64,000 nucleotides of DNA from Hymenobacter norwichensis DSM 15439 (GTDB taxonomy: Bacteria; Bacteroidota; Bacteroidia; Cytophagales; Hymenobacteraceae), in assembly GCF_000420705.1 (NCBI RefSeq), contig NZ_ATVL01000006.1, positions 496,001 to 560,000 on the forward strand. Direction: 5' to 3'. Position 1 is the first letter of the stretch; every line of letters begins with the position of its first letter. Of this stretch, positions 17,924 to 26,949 are shown one piece after another. A program made the position numbers and the translations under genes. Under the pieces are notes generated by a model that had not been told where the DNA came from, searched no databases, and saw only the letters and a program-made list of their open reading frames with translations.

Positions 17924-18901
17924 CTACTGCTGCTGTTGTTGCTGTTGCTGCCAGTTTACGTATTTGCGGTAGGAGTTAACCGGTACAATCGGCTCCTTCA
18001 CTTCCTGCACATATACCGGGTCTTCCATGGTAAGAAGCGGCTGCTCAGGCGTTGGGTCGCCATTCTCGATGTGTACTGATACGGTGAGCGTATGCGCGCC
18101 CGTGCCTTTATAGGTGCCTTTGATGGGCGTACAGTCCAAGAAATTTCGCCCGATGGCCATGCGCACGTGCCCGTCGTTCACAATGCAGTTGTTGGTGGGG
18201 TCGAGGCCCAGCCAGCCGTAGAAAGGAATGTAGGCTTCCACCCAGGCGTGGGTGGCGCCGGCTCCGCGCACGCCTTCCTGCTTGGGGCACACGTAGCCGC
18301 TCACGTAGCGCGCCGGAATGCCCATCAGGCGTAACATATACAGCAGCATGTGCGCAAAATCCTGGCAAACGCCTGCCCGCAACCGCCAGATTTCCTCGGT
18401 AGGCGTTTCCACGTTGGTGACACCTTTCTCGTAGCTGAAATGGTCGTAGACGTACTCCGACAGCACCAGCGCGTTTTTCAGTGGCTTGTCGGCGCTGTTC
18501 ACTTCTTCGCGCAGCGCGTTCCAGATTTCGCCTTTCAACTGGGACGCTTCCGGCGTCAGAAAATCCATGTACGCTACATCGTGGCGCAATCCGGCTAGGT
18601 GCTGCCACTGCACTTCCGCCGATTCCTCATCCATCGGGAACTGAATGGCGTGGGTGTCCACCTCCAGGTTGCTCTCGATTACCAACTCGGTATGCGGCTC
18701 AATGACCGTGAACACGCCTACTTTATTGCCGAAATAGTCGGTAAAGAAGGCTAGCTCCGGGTCGTAGGAAATAGCTACCTCGTGCTTATTAACGGTCAGC
18801 CGATCGTCTTCCAGGGGGTAAACCATCAGTTGATTGGCACAGTCGATAACCGGAGCAGCGTAGGCGTAACGGGTCAGGTGCTTGATCGTGTAGGAAGGCA
18901 T
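17924..18901 (-). CDS. Transglutaminase-like protein of the alpha-E / ATP-grasp cassette
   Basis: This 325-residue protein has an N-terminal beta-rich domain (IKHLTRYAYAAPVIDCANQL), typical of the bacterial transglutaminase N-terminal family, then the papain-fold core. The catalytic triad is readable: Cys179 in RLRAGVCQDFAHML, His218 in ATHAWVEAYI and Asp234 in LGLDPTN. It lies downstream of the alpha-E and ATP-grasp genes on the same strand; the three-gene set is conserved in many bacteria and was proposed to make and process a peptide product. The protein ends in NWQQ followed by a run of glutamines, an unusual low-complexity tail from a CTG/TTG-type repeat. Activity seems intact. Confidence 0.9.
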   Translation of the reverse strand: MPSYTIKHLTRYAYAAPVIDCANQLMVYPLEDDRLTVNKHEVAISYDPELAFFTDYFGNKVGVFTVIEPHTELVIESNLEVDTHAIQFPMDEESAEVQWQHLAGLRHDVAYMDFLTPEASQLKGEIWNALREEVNSADKPLKNALVLSEYVYDHFSYEKGVTNVETPTEEIWRLRAGVCQDFAHMLLYMLRLMGIPARYVSGYVCPKQEGVRGAGATHAWVEAYIPFYGWLGLDPTNNCIVNDGHVRMAIGRNFLDCTPIKGTYKGTGAHTLTVSVHIENGDPTPEQPLLTMEDPVYVQEVKEPIVPVNSYRKYVNWQQQQQQQQ

Positions 18902-19015
18902 TTTGTTGGCTGTTAGCTAGTAGCTTTTGGCAGCTAGCTTCTTTAAAATGAGGTTCAAGCCTGAATGAGTGCGGAAAGCCAACAGCTACCAGCCATCAGC
19001 TAACCGATAAAAAAA

Positions 19016-19951
19016 TCAACTGTTGCCGAAGTAGTATTTGTTGAGAGCCGCGGCAATGTCCAGCAATTCGGTTCGGGTTTGCCGCAAAAACTGATCGAGC
19101 AGGTTTGCATTGCCGGCACTGAGGCTGCTGTAGGTTACGCTGTTCTTGGCTTTGCCTACCAGAAAATGCAGTTGCTCGTAGCTGGTAGGTAGGCTTTTGT
19201 CTTTCAGCCGTTCGCAGCCCCGCATCAACTGGCGCAGGCTGTAGGCCAAGGAGTGAGGAAAATCCGAGTTGTACACCACCATGTGCAGTACGGTTTCTGG
19301 GTCTAGGTTGCCCCGGTGCGTTTTCGAGTACAGCTCGTGGCCGTAGAGAGAATACAAGATGTGGCGCAGCTCGGGCGTACCCGTGGGGTGGTGCCCGGCC
19401 AGCGCAAAAGCCTGCCGGTTAAGGCCCAGGATGTCAATGATTTGGATGGTGCGTTCTAGGTATTTGCCCAGGTTCAGAAACACATACCCTTCGTCGCGGG
19501 GCATGGTGTGCTGCACCGTGCCCGTGAACAGTAGCCCTTGCCGCAGCAAATTATCCAGGCCCGACACGGGGTCTTCGGTGGTGGTTTGCTGGGCTAGCTC
19601 CTCGTGCCGGATGGTGTGGTAGTACTCGTTGAGGCTCTGCCACACTTCCTTGGTAATGTGGTCTTGCACGGCACGGGCGTTTTCGCGGGCATGCATCACG
19701 TTGTTGTACACCGACACGGCGTTGGCCTTATCGAAAACCAAATGCTCGATAACCTGCGCCGTATCGCGCACGGCTTCGTTTATTTCCTCCGAGGTTAAGT
19801 CGCCGTAGTTGTGCAGCAGCGGCTTCCAGCCTTGGTAGCGGTGCTCGTCCTGTGAGGTGATGTAGCTGATGCGAATCACCTGCAACATAGACTGTGTGCG
19901 CTCCATGTAGCGAGCCAGCCAGTAAATAGTATCAGCAACGCGACTCAGCAT
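19016..19951 (-). CDS. Alpha-E domain protein
   Basis: This 311-residue, almost entirely helical protein opens with MLSRVADTIYWLARYMERTQSMLQVIR, the hallmark of the alpha-E (DUF403) family, and contains the conserved helical blocks NAVSVYNNVMHARENARAVQDHI and YVFLNLGKYLERTIQIIDIL. The biochemical role is not established; the family occurs almost only next to circularly permuted ATP-grasp proteins and transglutaminases, and is thought to assist peptide-bond formation. It sits between the two in this cassette, about 60 bp after the ATP-grasp stop. Confidence 0.92.
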   Translation of the reverse strand: MLSRVADTIYWLARYMERTQSMLQVIRISYITSQDEHRYQGWKPLLHNYGDLTSEEINEAVRDTAQVIEHLVFDKANAVSVYNNVMHARENARAVQDHITKEVWQSLNEYYHTIRHEELAQQTTTEDPVSGLDNLLRQGLLFTGTVQHTMPRDEGYVFLNLGKYLERTIQIIDILGLNRQAFALAGHHPTGTPELRHILYSLYGHELYSKTHRGNLDPETVLHMVVYNSDFPHSLAYSLRQLMRGCERLKDKSLPTSYEQLHFLVGKAKNSVTYSSLSAGNANLLDQFLRQTRTELLDIAAALNKYYFGNS

Positions 19952-19962
19952 GCAGTGAGATT

Positions 19963-19982
19963 GTGAAATGGTGATTTTGTGA
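19963..19982 (-). promoter_or_regulatory. Simple-sequence leader before alpha-E gene
   Basis: Read on the minus strand, this block 11 bases before the alpha-E ATG is TCACAAA-A-TCAC-C-ATTTCAC. It matches 18 of 20 positions with the leader at 11541-11560 ahead of an unrelated gene. Confidence 0.4.
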
Positions 19983-20014
19983 GATGTCGGAATGACGGTC
20001 TATGATTACTTATT

Positions 20015-21472
20015 TCACCCGAATTCTGGGCCTAGTACCCACGTGTCTTTGCTGCCGCCACCCTGAGAGGAGTTTACCACTAAGGAGCCTTCGCGCAGCG
20101 CTACCCGCGTGAGGCCGCCGGGCACGATATCAATACCCGACGGGCCGTAGAGGGCAAACGGGCGCAGGTCTACGCGGCGGGGTTGGAGCACGCCGTCGAT
20201 GTAGCAGGGCGTGGAGGAGAGGCTGATGATGGGCTGGGCAATGAAGCTGCGTGGATCGGCGGTAATAGCGGTTTTGAAGTCGTCCATTTCCTGCTCGGTG
20301 GCGCTGCTGCCAATCAGCATACCGTACCCGCCCGACTCGTTGGTGCGCTTAATCACCATGCGCTCCATGTTGTCGAACACGTGCTGGCGATTGTCGGCGT
20401 CGGCCAGCTGATAGGTGGGCACGTTTTTGAGGATGGGCTCCTCGTTGAGGTAGTACCGAATCATGTCGGGCACGTAGCAGTACACGGCCTTGTCGTCGGC
20501 CACGCCGTTGCCCATGGCATTCACGATGGCCACATTGCCCTTGCGGTAGGCCCAGTACAGCCCCGATACGCCCAGCGCACTATCGGGCCGAAACACTAGC
20601 GGGTCGATGTAGTCATCATCGACGCGGCGGTAGATAACGTCCACCCGGGTGAGGCCCTTGGTGGTTTTCATGTACACGAAGTGGTTGTGCACAATCAGGT
20701 CGCGGCTTTCCACCAGCCGGATGCCCATCAGGCGGGCCAGCGTGCTGTGCTCGAAATAAGCGGAGTTGTAGATGCCCGGTGACAAGAGCACCACCGTGGC
20801 TTCGCTGGCTTGCCGGCTGCCCAACGCCAGCAGGTTGCGGAACAGCAAATCCGGGTAGTCTTTCACCGGCTGCACGTTGTTTTTGGGCAGCAGATCGGGG
20901 AAGATGCGGTAGGTAATACTGCGGTTTTCCAACATGTACGACACGCCCGACGGGGTGCGCAGGTTGTCTTCGAGCACGTAAAACTCGCCGTCATGGTCCC
21001 GGATCAAGTCCACGCCCGCAATGTGGGTGTAAATGTCGTGCGGAACATCCACGTTCATCATCTCCCGCAAAAACTGCGGGCACGAGTACACCAGGGCGGC
21101 CGGAATGATACCGTCTTTGATAATGAATTGCTGGTGGTAGATGTCCTTCAGGAAAATATTCAGCGCCTTCAGCCGCTGCTTGATGCCCGCCTCAATGCGC
21201 GTCCATTCCGAGTAGTTGAGGATGCGCGGGATGATGTCGAACGGGAAAATTTTCTCGATGCCTTCGCCGCTGCTGTACACGGTAAACGTGACGCCCTGGC
21301 TCAGAAACAGCTTTTGGGCCAACTCCACCTTGCGGTTCATCTCCGGACCGGCCAAGTTTTCGATGGCCGACACAAAATGCCGGTATTCGGGCCGGATGCT
21401 GGCTGCCTGAAACATTTCGTCCCACACGTTGGGCTGGTCCCGGTAGGAATGGAGTAGCGGATTGTCCTGCAT
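20015..21472 (-). CDS. Circularly permuted type 2 ATP-grasp protein
   Basis: ATG 21472 gives 485 residues beginning MQDNPLLHSYRDQPNVWDEMF, the usual start of this family; a 19-residue hydrophobic upstream extension to 21529 looks fortuitous. Conserved segments include FDIIPRILNYSEWTRIEAGIKQR, GVDLIRDHDGEFYVLEDNLRTPSGVSYMLENR, NAMGNGVADDKAVYCYVPDMIRYYL and VIKRTNESGGYGMLIG, which form the permuted ATP-grasp fold. Such enzymes form ATP-dependent amide bonds; the product is unknown. It heads the three-gene cassette. Confidence 0.92.
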   Translation of the reverse strand: MQDNPLLHSYRDQPNVWDEMFQAASIRPEYRHFVSAIENLAGPEMNRKVELAQKLFLSQGVTFTVYSSGEGIEKIFPFDIIPRILNYSEWTRIEAGIKQRLKALNIFLKDIYHQQFIIKDGIIPAALVYSCPQFLREMMNVDVPHDIYTHIAGVDLIRDHDGEFYVLEDNLRTPSGVSYMLENRSITYRIFPDLLPKNNVQPVKDYPDLLFRNLLALGSRQASEATVVLLSPGIYNSAYFEHSTLARLMGIRLVESRDLIVHNHFVYMKTTKGLTRVDVIYRRVDDDYIDPLVFRPDSALGVSGLYWAYRKGNVAIVNAMGNGVADDKAVYCYVPDMIRYYLNEEPILKNVPTYQLADADNRQHVFDNMERMVIKRTNESGGYGMLIGSSATEQEMDDFKTAITADPRSFIAQPIISLSSTPCYIDGVLQPRRVDLRPFALYGPSGIDIVPGGLTRVALREGSLVVNSSQGGGSKDTWVLGPEFG

Positions 21473-21882
21473 AAAATCGAAGGATAAGAGAGAAACCAGC
21501 GACAAAAAGACTCCCGCTACCGCCAACAAGAAAAAACTTGATTCAGCGGAAAGGCTAGGCTGCGCAGGGTATTAGTTCTGGAATTAAGGTAATAAAAAGA
21601 GAAAACCCTTACTTTTTTCAAGTCTAATTGAAACTTGATATAGGTTTCTACTTGCTATTGCCTGAAAAACATAGGGGTGCCTAATAGTGGATTTACAGCC
21701 GCTAGAAGTCTGCAAAAGCGAATACAGCCGGACCTACAGCCGTAAACAGTTGGCTGTAAATCCACTACCTGCCGGCCTTACTAGCAAGTGCCACCGTACA
21801 AGCTTGTCGTGCTAAGGGCAGCGGCTTTTAAAAAATAGCCGTACACGGGCGAAAATCAGCCTGCTACTTTCCTTCAGCTCTT
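21473..21882. promoter_or_regulatory. Divergent region upstream of ATP-grasp and metallopeptidase
   Basis: This 410-bp region drives both directions. Besides the long inverted repeat at 21685-21767 (separate entry), there is a TCAAGT/ACTTGA inverted repeat at 21618-21623 and 21633-21638 with a 9-base spacer, which could be an operator. Three direct TACAGCCG copies lie at 21694, 21723 and 21735. No coding capacity is evident. Confidence 0.45.
21685..21767. repeat. 83-bp element with 16-bp perfect terminal inverted repeats
   Basis: TAGTGGATTTACAGCC at 21685-21700 is exactly complementary to 21752-21767. The 51 bases between contain two further TACAGCCG copies. As RNA it would fold into a long hairpin; as DNA it resembles a small mobile-element remnant or REP-like element. 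No target-site duplication is obvious. Confidence 0.6.
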
Positions 21883-22959
21883 ATGCAACTCTTTAAGTGC
21901 ACGTACTGCGGCCAACTCTTGTATTTCGAAAACGATAAGTGCGAAAGGTGCCACCACTCTCTCGGCTTCGAAACCGAACGGCTGGAACTGTTGCCGCTCA
22001 TAGCCGAACCCGATGGGCGTACGTTTCAACTGTACGGCAATGATGCACCTGGTTCACTCACCTATACCTACTGCCAGAACCACCTGGATGCGGCCTGCAA
22101 CTGGCTGGTGCCGAGTGCCAGTGCCACACCGTTCTGCACGGCCTGCGCCCTCAACCGTACCATTCCCAACCTTGCCGAGCCGGAACATAAAGCGCGGTGG
22201 CGGCGGCTGGAAGTAGCCAAACATCGGCTTGTGTATAGCTTGCTGCGTATGGGCCTGCCGGTGGTTAGCAAAGCCACTGATCCGGAGCACGGTCTGTGGT
22301 TTGATTTCCTGGCAGATAATAGCTCACAGGGCGGCGAGAAAGTGCTGACCGGTCACGACGACGGCCTGATTACCATCAACATTGCTGAGGCCGACGACAT
22401 CGAGCGGGAAATGGCGCGCAAAGCCATGGCCGAGTTGTACCGGACGCTGCTCGGGCACTTTCGCCACGAAGTGGGCCACTACTATTGGGACCGGCTCATC
22501 GACGAAACTCCGCAGCTAGCGGAATTTCGGCAGCTGTTTGGCGATGAGCAACAGGATTACAGCGAGGCCCTGAAGCGGCATTATGCCCAAGGGCCACCTT
22601 CCGACTGGCCTCAGCATTTCATCAGCTCCTACGCCAGCAGCCACCCTTGGGAAGACTGGGCCGAAACCTGGGCCCATTACCTTCATATTGTGGATACGCT
22701 ACAAACGGCCCATGCTTTTGGCCTGAGCCTGAACCCTGTAGGGGCCGATACCAGCCCGTACCTGCAAGCCACCATCAGCGAGGAGCCCTACGAGCAGCCC
22801 GATTTCTACGCCATCATGGATCAGTGGCTGCCGCTCACGTTTGCCATGAACAGCCTCAACCGCAGCATGGGCCAACCCGATTCCTACCCATTCATCATCA
22901 GCCCGCCAGTGATGGAAAAAATGGCCTTCATTCACCGGGTATGCCAAGGCGCCCAATAG
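21883..22959 (+). CDS. Putative zinc-binding metallopeptidase with zinc ribbon
   Basis: This 358-residue protein starts with a zinc ribbon (KCTYCGQLLYFENDKCERCHH, two CxxC knuckles at residues 5-26) and has further Cys pairs near residues 60-90. The middle contains HFRHEVGHYYWDRLI (about residues 196-210), an HExGH-like site, followed by a downstream ETWAHYLHIVDTL segment expected to complete zinc binding. This matches the family annotated as putative zinc-binding metallopeptidases, cytoplasmic and of unknown substrate. It lies divergent from the ATP-grasp gene and is followed by a strong terminator, so it is monocistronic. Confidence 0.85.
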   Translation: MQLFKCTYCGQLLYFENDKCERCHHSLGFETERLELLPLIAEPDGRTFQLYGNDAPGSLTYTYCQNHLDAACNWLVPSASATPFCTACALNRTIPNLAEPEHKARWRRLEVAKHRLVYSLLRMGLPVVSKATDPEHGLWFDFLADNSSQGGEKVLTGHDDGLITINIAEADDIEREMARKAMAELYRTLLGHFRHEVGHYYWDRLIDETPQLAEFRQLFGDEQQDYSEALKRHYAQGPPSDWPQHFISSYASSHPWEDWAETWAHYLHIVDTLQTAHAFGLSLNPVGADTSPYLQATISEEPYEQPDFYAIMDQWLPLTFAMNSLNRSMGQPDSYPFIISPPVMEKMAFIHRVCQGAQ

Positions 22960-23017
22960 GAGGTAGGCAAGTAGCCGTTTCCTGAAAATAGTAGTGCGCG
23001 TTGCCTCTGCTAAAACT

Positions 23018-23065
23018 ATAAACGAATAGCGCGGAACCCCCTGGGCTTCCGCGCTATTCGTTTAT
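23018..23065. terminator. Bidirectional terminator, 19-bp perfect stem
   Basis: ATAAACGAATAGCGCGGAA (23018-23036) is the exact complement of 23047-23065, with a C-rich 10-base loop, between convergent genes. Confidence 0.9.
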
Positions 23066-23088
23066 TCAGTGCCCTAAAGCGGCGTAGC

Positions 23089-24042
23089 CTAGCCGTGCAG
23101 CATTTCAGCTAGTAGGCCTTCTTTCAGCGCGTAGGAAGAGGTACGGATGCGGGTAATGCCCGAAATACCCAGCACGTAATCAATCAGGATGGTGGCAACT
23201 ACCAGCATGTCGGCACGCATGGGCAAGATGCCCGGAATGGCTAGCCGCTGCTCGTGGTTGCCGCTCAGTAACTGCCGGTAGCTGTGCTGAAAGCTGCTCA
23301 ACTCTAGTTCAGTGCAGGGCGGTAATTCTGCTTCGGTGCGCAACTGGCCCAGCTGCATGTCGGCCAGGCTGTCGAAGCTGCCGGACGCGCCCACCAACGT
23401 AACGGGCTGGTAGTGCTGCACCGCAGCAGCTAACGGCGCCAGCACAGCACTCAGGTGCGCCTGCTCGGCTGCTACGGCGCTGGCCGGAACGATGCCGCTG
23501 GGGTCGGGAAAAAACATGTCCAGTAGCCGCTGCGCCCCGATTTCAAAGCTCTGCTTCCAGAAAATGGTGTCCTCATCTGCAACGATAAACTCCACCGAGC
23601 CGCCACCGATATCCACTATCAAGTTTTTTTCCTGCCCCAATGGCACCGCTTGTCGCACGCCTTTGGTAATCAGCTCGGCTTCCCGCTCGCCCGGAATTAC
23701 ATCGACCTTGATGCCAGTCTGCTCGAAGATGGCCTGCACCAACTCCGGGCCGTTGCGCGCAACACGCATAGCACTGGTGGCCGTAGCGCGCACCTCCGTA
23801 ACCTGGTGCAGATCAATTTCTTCCTGAAAGGCATTCACTGTGTGCAGAGCCCGCGCAAAGGCCGCCGGCGTAATTTCTCCTTTGCTGATGCCGCCTTCGC
23901 CCAACCGCACGCCCACTTTGGTACGCAGCAATATCAGCGTCTCGTAGTGCTTTTCTTCGGGCAGCTCCACAATCAGCAGATGGAAGGTGTTGGTGCCCAT
24001 ATCAATAAGGGCAAGTCGGCGGTGACGAGGAGTAGTTGTCAT
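23089..24042 (-). CDS. Ppx/GppA family phosphatase
   Basis: This 317-residue protein of the actin-like ATPase fold has the phosphate loops LALIDMGTNTFHLLIVE (residues 10-26) and LIVDIGGGSVEFIV (about 140-153), and the EVRATATSAMRVARNG segment (about 83-98) of the exopolyphosphatase/GppA family. It lacks the C-terminal HD domain of long Ppx forms, as usual in Bacteroidota. It may hydrolyse polyphosphate or pppGpp; sequence does not decide. The next gene on the strand, a methyltransferase, lies about 45 bp beyond its stop. Confidence 0.9.
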   Translation of the reverse strand: MTTTPRHRRLALIDMGTNTFHLLIVELPEEKHYETLILLRTKVGVRLGEGGISKGEITPAAFARALHTVNAFQEEIDLHQVTEVRATATSAMRVARNGPELVQAIFEQTGIKVDVIPGEREAELITKGVRQAVPLGQEKNLIVDIGGGSVEFIVADEDTIFWKQSFEIGAQRLLDMFFPDPSGIVPASAVAAEQAHLSAVLAPLAAAVQHYQPVTLVGASGSFDSLADMQLGQLRTEAELPPCTELELSSFQHSYRQLLSGNHEQRLAIPGILPMRADMLVVATILIDYVLGISGITRIRTSSYALKEGLLAEMLHG

Positions 24043-24108
24043 GGTAGCGTGTAAAGACTAGAAGCTAGTTCCCCCCCTCTTTTAAAAAGGGGCTAGGGGT
24101 GCCGGTGG

Positions 24109-24993
24109 CTACGTAGCGAACCGGCAGAACGTGCCCAGCGGCAACTTGCGGGCCCCGGCATCGTGCAGGTAGATTTCCCCAATTTCGCGCTTCTCCCGCA
24201 TTTCAGGGAAGATTTCGCCCACCAGGTTATCCAAAATCAGTGCCGAGAAACCTAAGGAATAGAGATTGACGAGGAAGAAATGGTCCGTGGGGTCGAGGAG
24301 CTCTTTGCAGAGCTTGAGCATTTCATTGAGCTCGTCTTCCAGCTGCCACTTCTCGCCGTTGGGGCCCCGGCCGTAGGCAGGCGGGTCGAGGATGAGGCCT
24401 TGGTACTTGCTGCCGCGCTTCACTTCGCGTCGCACGTATTTCATGGCGTCTTCCACCAGCCAGCGCACCCCGTCCAGGTTGCTAGCTTCCATGTTGTCGC
24501 GAGCCCAAAAGTTCACCTGCTTCACCGAGTCGAGGTGCGTAACGTCGGCGCCGGCGGCGCGGGCGGCTAGGGTGGCAGCCCCGGTGTAGGCAAACAGGTT
24601 GAGCACGCGCGGCACGGCGGCTTTGCGCTGGCGCGTTTGCTGGTAGATGAACTGCCAATTGGGGTCTTGTTCCGGAAACAGCCCCACGTGCTTGAACGAC
24701 GACATGCCCAGCCGAAACCGCAGTTTCAGGCCGTCGGGCCGCTCGTAGCCAATTACCCACTGCTCGGGCGTGCCGGGTTTTATTTTCCACTGGCCGCGCT
24801 CCTGGCTGCCTTTTTCGCGGGTGAAGGTGGCGTCGGCACGCTGCCACTCACTGGCGGCGAGGTGCGGGTCCCAGATGGCTTGGGGCTCGGGACGGGCCAG
24901 AATGTGCTTGCCGAAGCGCTCCAGCTTCTCGAAGTTGCCGGCGTCTAGTAGCTCGTAGTCGGCCCAGGGACTGGTGGTGAGGAACGTGTACAT
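24109..24993 (-). CDS. Class I SAM-dependent methyltransferase, RlmI/RlmK-like
   Basis: ATG 24993 starts a 294-residue protein; the frame is open to 25095, but those codons are simple-sequence spacer of the kind seen upstream of other genes here. The SAM site is RVLNLFAYTGAATLAARAAGADVTHLD (about residues 140-165), followed by the catalytic-region motif LILDPPAYGRGPNG (about 205-218). This arrangement is that of 23S rRNA methyltransferase-like enzymes in the RlmI/RlmK/L group, although the protein lacks an N-terminal PUA or THUMP domain. The substrate is not determined. Confidence 0.85.
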   Translation of the reverse strand: MYTFLTTSPWADYELLDAGNFEKLERFGKHILARPEPQAIWDPHLAASEWQRADATFTREKGSQERGQWKIKPGTPEQWVIGYERPDGLKLRFRLGMSSFKHVGLFPEQDPNWQFIYQQTRQRKAAVPRVLNLFAYTGAATLAARAAGADVTHLDSVKQVNFWARDNMEASNLDGVRWLVEDAMKYVRREVKRGSKYQGLILDPPAYGRGPNGEKWQLEDELNEMLKLCKELLDPTDHFFLVNLYSLGFSALILDNLVGEIFPEMREKREIGEIYLHDAGARKLPLGTFCRFAT

Positions 24994-25133
24994 GTAGGGC
25001 AAAGGTAATTGTTGGCTGCTGGTTGTGAGTAGTTGATTATTGGTGGCTTGCGCTAGCCTTGCCCAACTATCAAAGGGCTGACCTACGTACTCCATTAATC
25101 AACTAGTATCTATCAACGACCAACCAGCACCCC

Positions 25134-25616
25134 ATGACTGAACCCAAACGCATTGCCGACCAGCTCCGTCGTGCCTTCGATGGCGACGCCTGGTCGGGGT
25201 CTTCGTTGCAACAAACTCTAACGGGTATCACGGCCGCGCAGGCCGCCGCTTACCCGTGGCCTGGCGTACACACTATTGGCGAGCTGGTGCGGCATCTTGC
25301 CTCCTGGACTGCCACGGCAGCGCAGCGCGTACAATCCCGAGAGCATACCCCGATGACCCGCGACGACTGGCCGGCTTTTCCGGTGGTGGCTGATGAAGCC
25401 GCCTGGCTGCGGGCCCGGCAGGAGCTGCACGAGGCGCACGAGCAACTGGTGGCCCTCGTGGAAGCTCTGCCCACTGCTGAACTGGATACGGTGCTGGGCG
25501 ACGTGCGGGAACGGGCCGATGGCTCGGGTGTATCCATCTACGTGCTGCTGCACGGCATCATTCAGCATTATCTTTACCACGCCGGGCAGATTGCCTTGTT
25601 GCGAAAATTCGTCTGA
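25134..25616 (+). CDS. DinB family protein
   Basis: This 160-residue four-helix protein of the DinB/YfiT superfamily has three spaced histidines characteristic of the metal site: around VHTIGELVRHLASW (residues 38-51) and GIIQHYLYHAGQIALLRK (about 142-159). Members include thiol-dependent transferases; no substrate can be named. It is the first gene of a tight trio, with dapF starting 11 bases after its stop. The leader before ATG 25134 contains CAACGACCAACC, shared with the leader of the gene at 29933. Confidence 0.88.
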   Translation: MTEPKRIADQLRRAFDGDAWSGSSLQQTLTGITAAQAAAYPWPGVHTIGELVRHLASWTATAAQRVQSREHTPMTRDDWPAFPVVADEAAWLRARQELHEAHEQLVALVEALPTAELDTVLGDVRERADGSGVSIYVLLHGIIQHYLYHAGQIALLRKFV

Positions 25617-25627
25617 CCCGCTTCCCC

Positions 25628-26425
25628 GTGATTCTTACCTTCTATAAATACCAAGGCACCGGCAACGACTTCGTGATGGTGGACGACCGTGCCCACCGCT
25701 TCGACGAAACCAACCGGGCCCTCGTGCATCACCTCTGCGACCGGCGCCGCGGCATTGGCGCCGATGGCCTCATCCTGCTCCGCCAGCACTCGGACTATGA
25801 TTTCGAAATGGTGTACTTCAACGCCGACGGCCGCATTGGCTCGATGTGCGGCAACGGTGGCCGTTGCACCGTGGCCTTTGCCAAGCAGCTCGGCGTAATT
25901 GACAGCACCACTCACTTTTTGGCTGCCGATGGCCCGCACGAAGCGCAAGTTGAGGCCGACGGCACCGTACACTTGCGCATGCAGGACGTAACCGGCCATC
26001 AGCACATAGCGGAGCACGACGGCGTATTTCTGAATACTGGTTCGCCGCATCTGGTGCGCTTTATGCCCGCCAGCACCCTGGCCGAACTGAACGTATTTGC
26101 CGAAGGCCGCGCCATTCGCTACGGTGACATCTTCAAGGAGCATGGTACTAACATCAACTTCGTGGAGAAACCTGCTACGCCCGAACTGCCGTGGCAGGTG
26201 CGCACTTATGAGCGGGGCGTAGAAGACGAAACACTGAGTTGCGGCACCGGCGTTACGGCTGTGGCCCTAGCCGCTTCGCAGCACGGCGCCGAAAGCCCAG
26301 TGCGCCTGCAAACGCCTGGCGGTGAGTTGCGCGTTACCTTCGAGGCGCTGCCCGACGGCGCTTTCACCAACATCTTCCTTATTGGGCCTGCCCAGCGGGT
26401 ATTCGACGGCCAAGTGGAAATCTGA
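25628..26425 (+). CDS. dapF: Diaminopimelate epimerase
   Basis: GTG 25628 begins VILTFYKYQGTGNDFVMVDD, the canonical N-terminus, so the GTG start is well supported; the product is 265 residues. The two catalytic cysteines are in MCGNGGRC (Cys74) and LSCGTGVTAVALA (Cys205). The enzyme interconverts LL- and meso-diaminopimelate for lysine and peptidoglycan synthesis in the cytosol. It sits 11 bases after the DinB gene and 8 bases before a GNAT gene, so the three are probably one operon. Nothing is missing. Confidence 0.96.
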   Translation: MILTFYKYQGTGNDFVMVDDRAHRFDETNRALVHHLCDRRRGIGADGLILLRQHSDYDFEMVYFNADGRIGSMCGNGGRCTVAFAKQLGVIDSTTHFLAADGPHEAQVEADGTVHLRMQDVTGHQHIAEHDGVFLNTGSPHLVRFMPASTLAELNVFAEGRAIRYGDIFKEHGTNINFVEKPATPELPWQVRTYERGVEDETLSCGTGVTAVALAASQHGAESPVRLQTPGGELRVTFEALPDGAFTNIFLIGPAQRVFDGQVEI

Positions 26426-26433
26426 GCGAGGCT

Positions 26434-26949
26434 ATGCTGCACAACGAGCTGGTTTTTCTGCGGGCATTGGAAGCAGAAGATTTAGAGTTTCTGTATGTCT
26501 TGGAAAACAACGACGCGCTGTGGACCATATCCGACAATGTGGTACCGATTTCGCGCTATACCCTACGGCAGTACCTCGACAACGCCGCCGCCGATTTGCA
26601 GGAGGTGCGGCAGCTACGGCTGGTTATCTGCGCTAACGACGATAAACGGGCTGTAGGAACCGTCGATTTGTTTGATTATCAGGCGCATCATCAGCGGGCA
26701 GGTGTTGGTATTGCACTGTTGCCTACGAAGCGGAAGCGGGGATATGCTCAGGCGGCTCTGCGCCTAATGACTGCTTACGCCCGCACCACGCTACACCTGC
26801 ATCAGCTGTATTGTACAATTGCCGACGACAATGTGCCGAGTCTCCGTTTATTCGAGAAAGTGGGATTCGTGGCGGTAGGGGTCCGTAAACACTGGCTACG
26901 CCGGACCAATGGCTGGCAGGACGTAGTAGAATATCAATGTTTACTATGA
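26434..26949 (+). CDS. GNAT acetyltransferase, RimJ/RimL-like
   Basis: This 171-residue acetyltransferase has the RimJ/L opening VFLRALEAEDLEFLYVLENN and the acetyl-CoA-binding strand-loop GIALLPTKRKRGYAQAALRLM (about residues 92-112; the R/Q-x-x-G-x-G/A motif is RKRGYA). The end, LYCTIADDNVPSLRLFEKVGF, is typical of the fold. The substrate is unknown. It is the third gene of the DinB-dapF operon. Confidence 0.88.
   Translation: MLHNELVFLRALEAEDLEFLYVLENNDALWTISDNVVPISRYTLRQYLDNAAADLQEVRQLRLVICANDDKRAVGTVDLFDYQAHHQRAGVGIALLPTKRKRGYAQAALRLMTAYARTTLHLHQLYCTIADDNVPSLRLFEKVGFVAVGVRKHWLRRTNGWQDVVEYQCLL

Noticed and set aside
17924..17965. Glutamine run as evidence for a frameshift
   Set aside because: The run lies at the very end after an intact domain, so it looks like a simple-repeat tail rather than a broken gene.
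21685..21767. CRISPR or integron-type repeat
   Set aside because: Only one inverted pair with a few short direct words is present; there are no regular spacers or associated genes.
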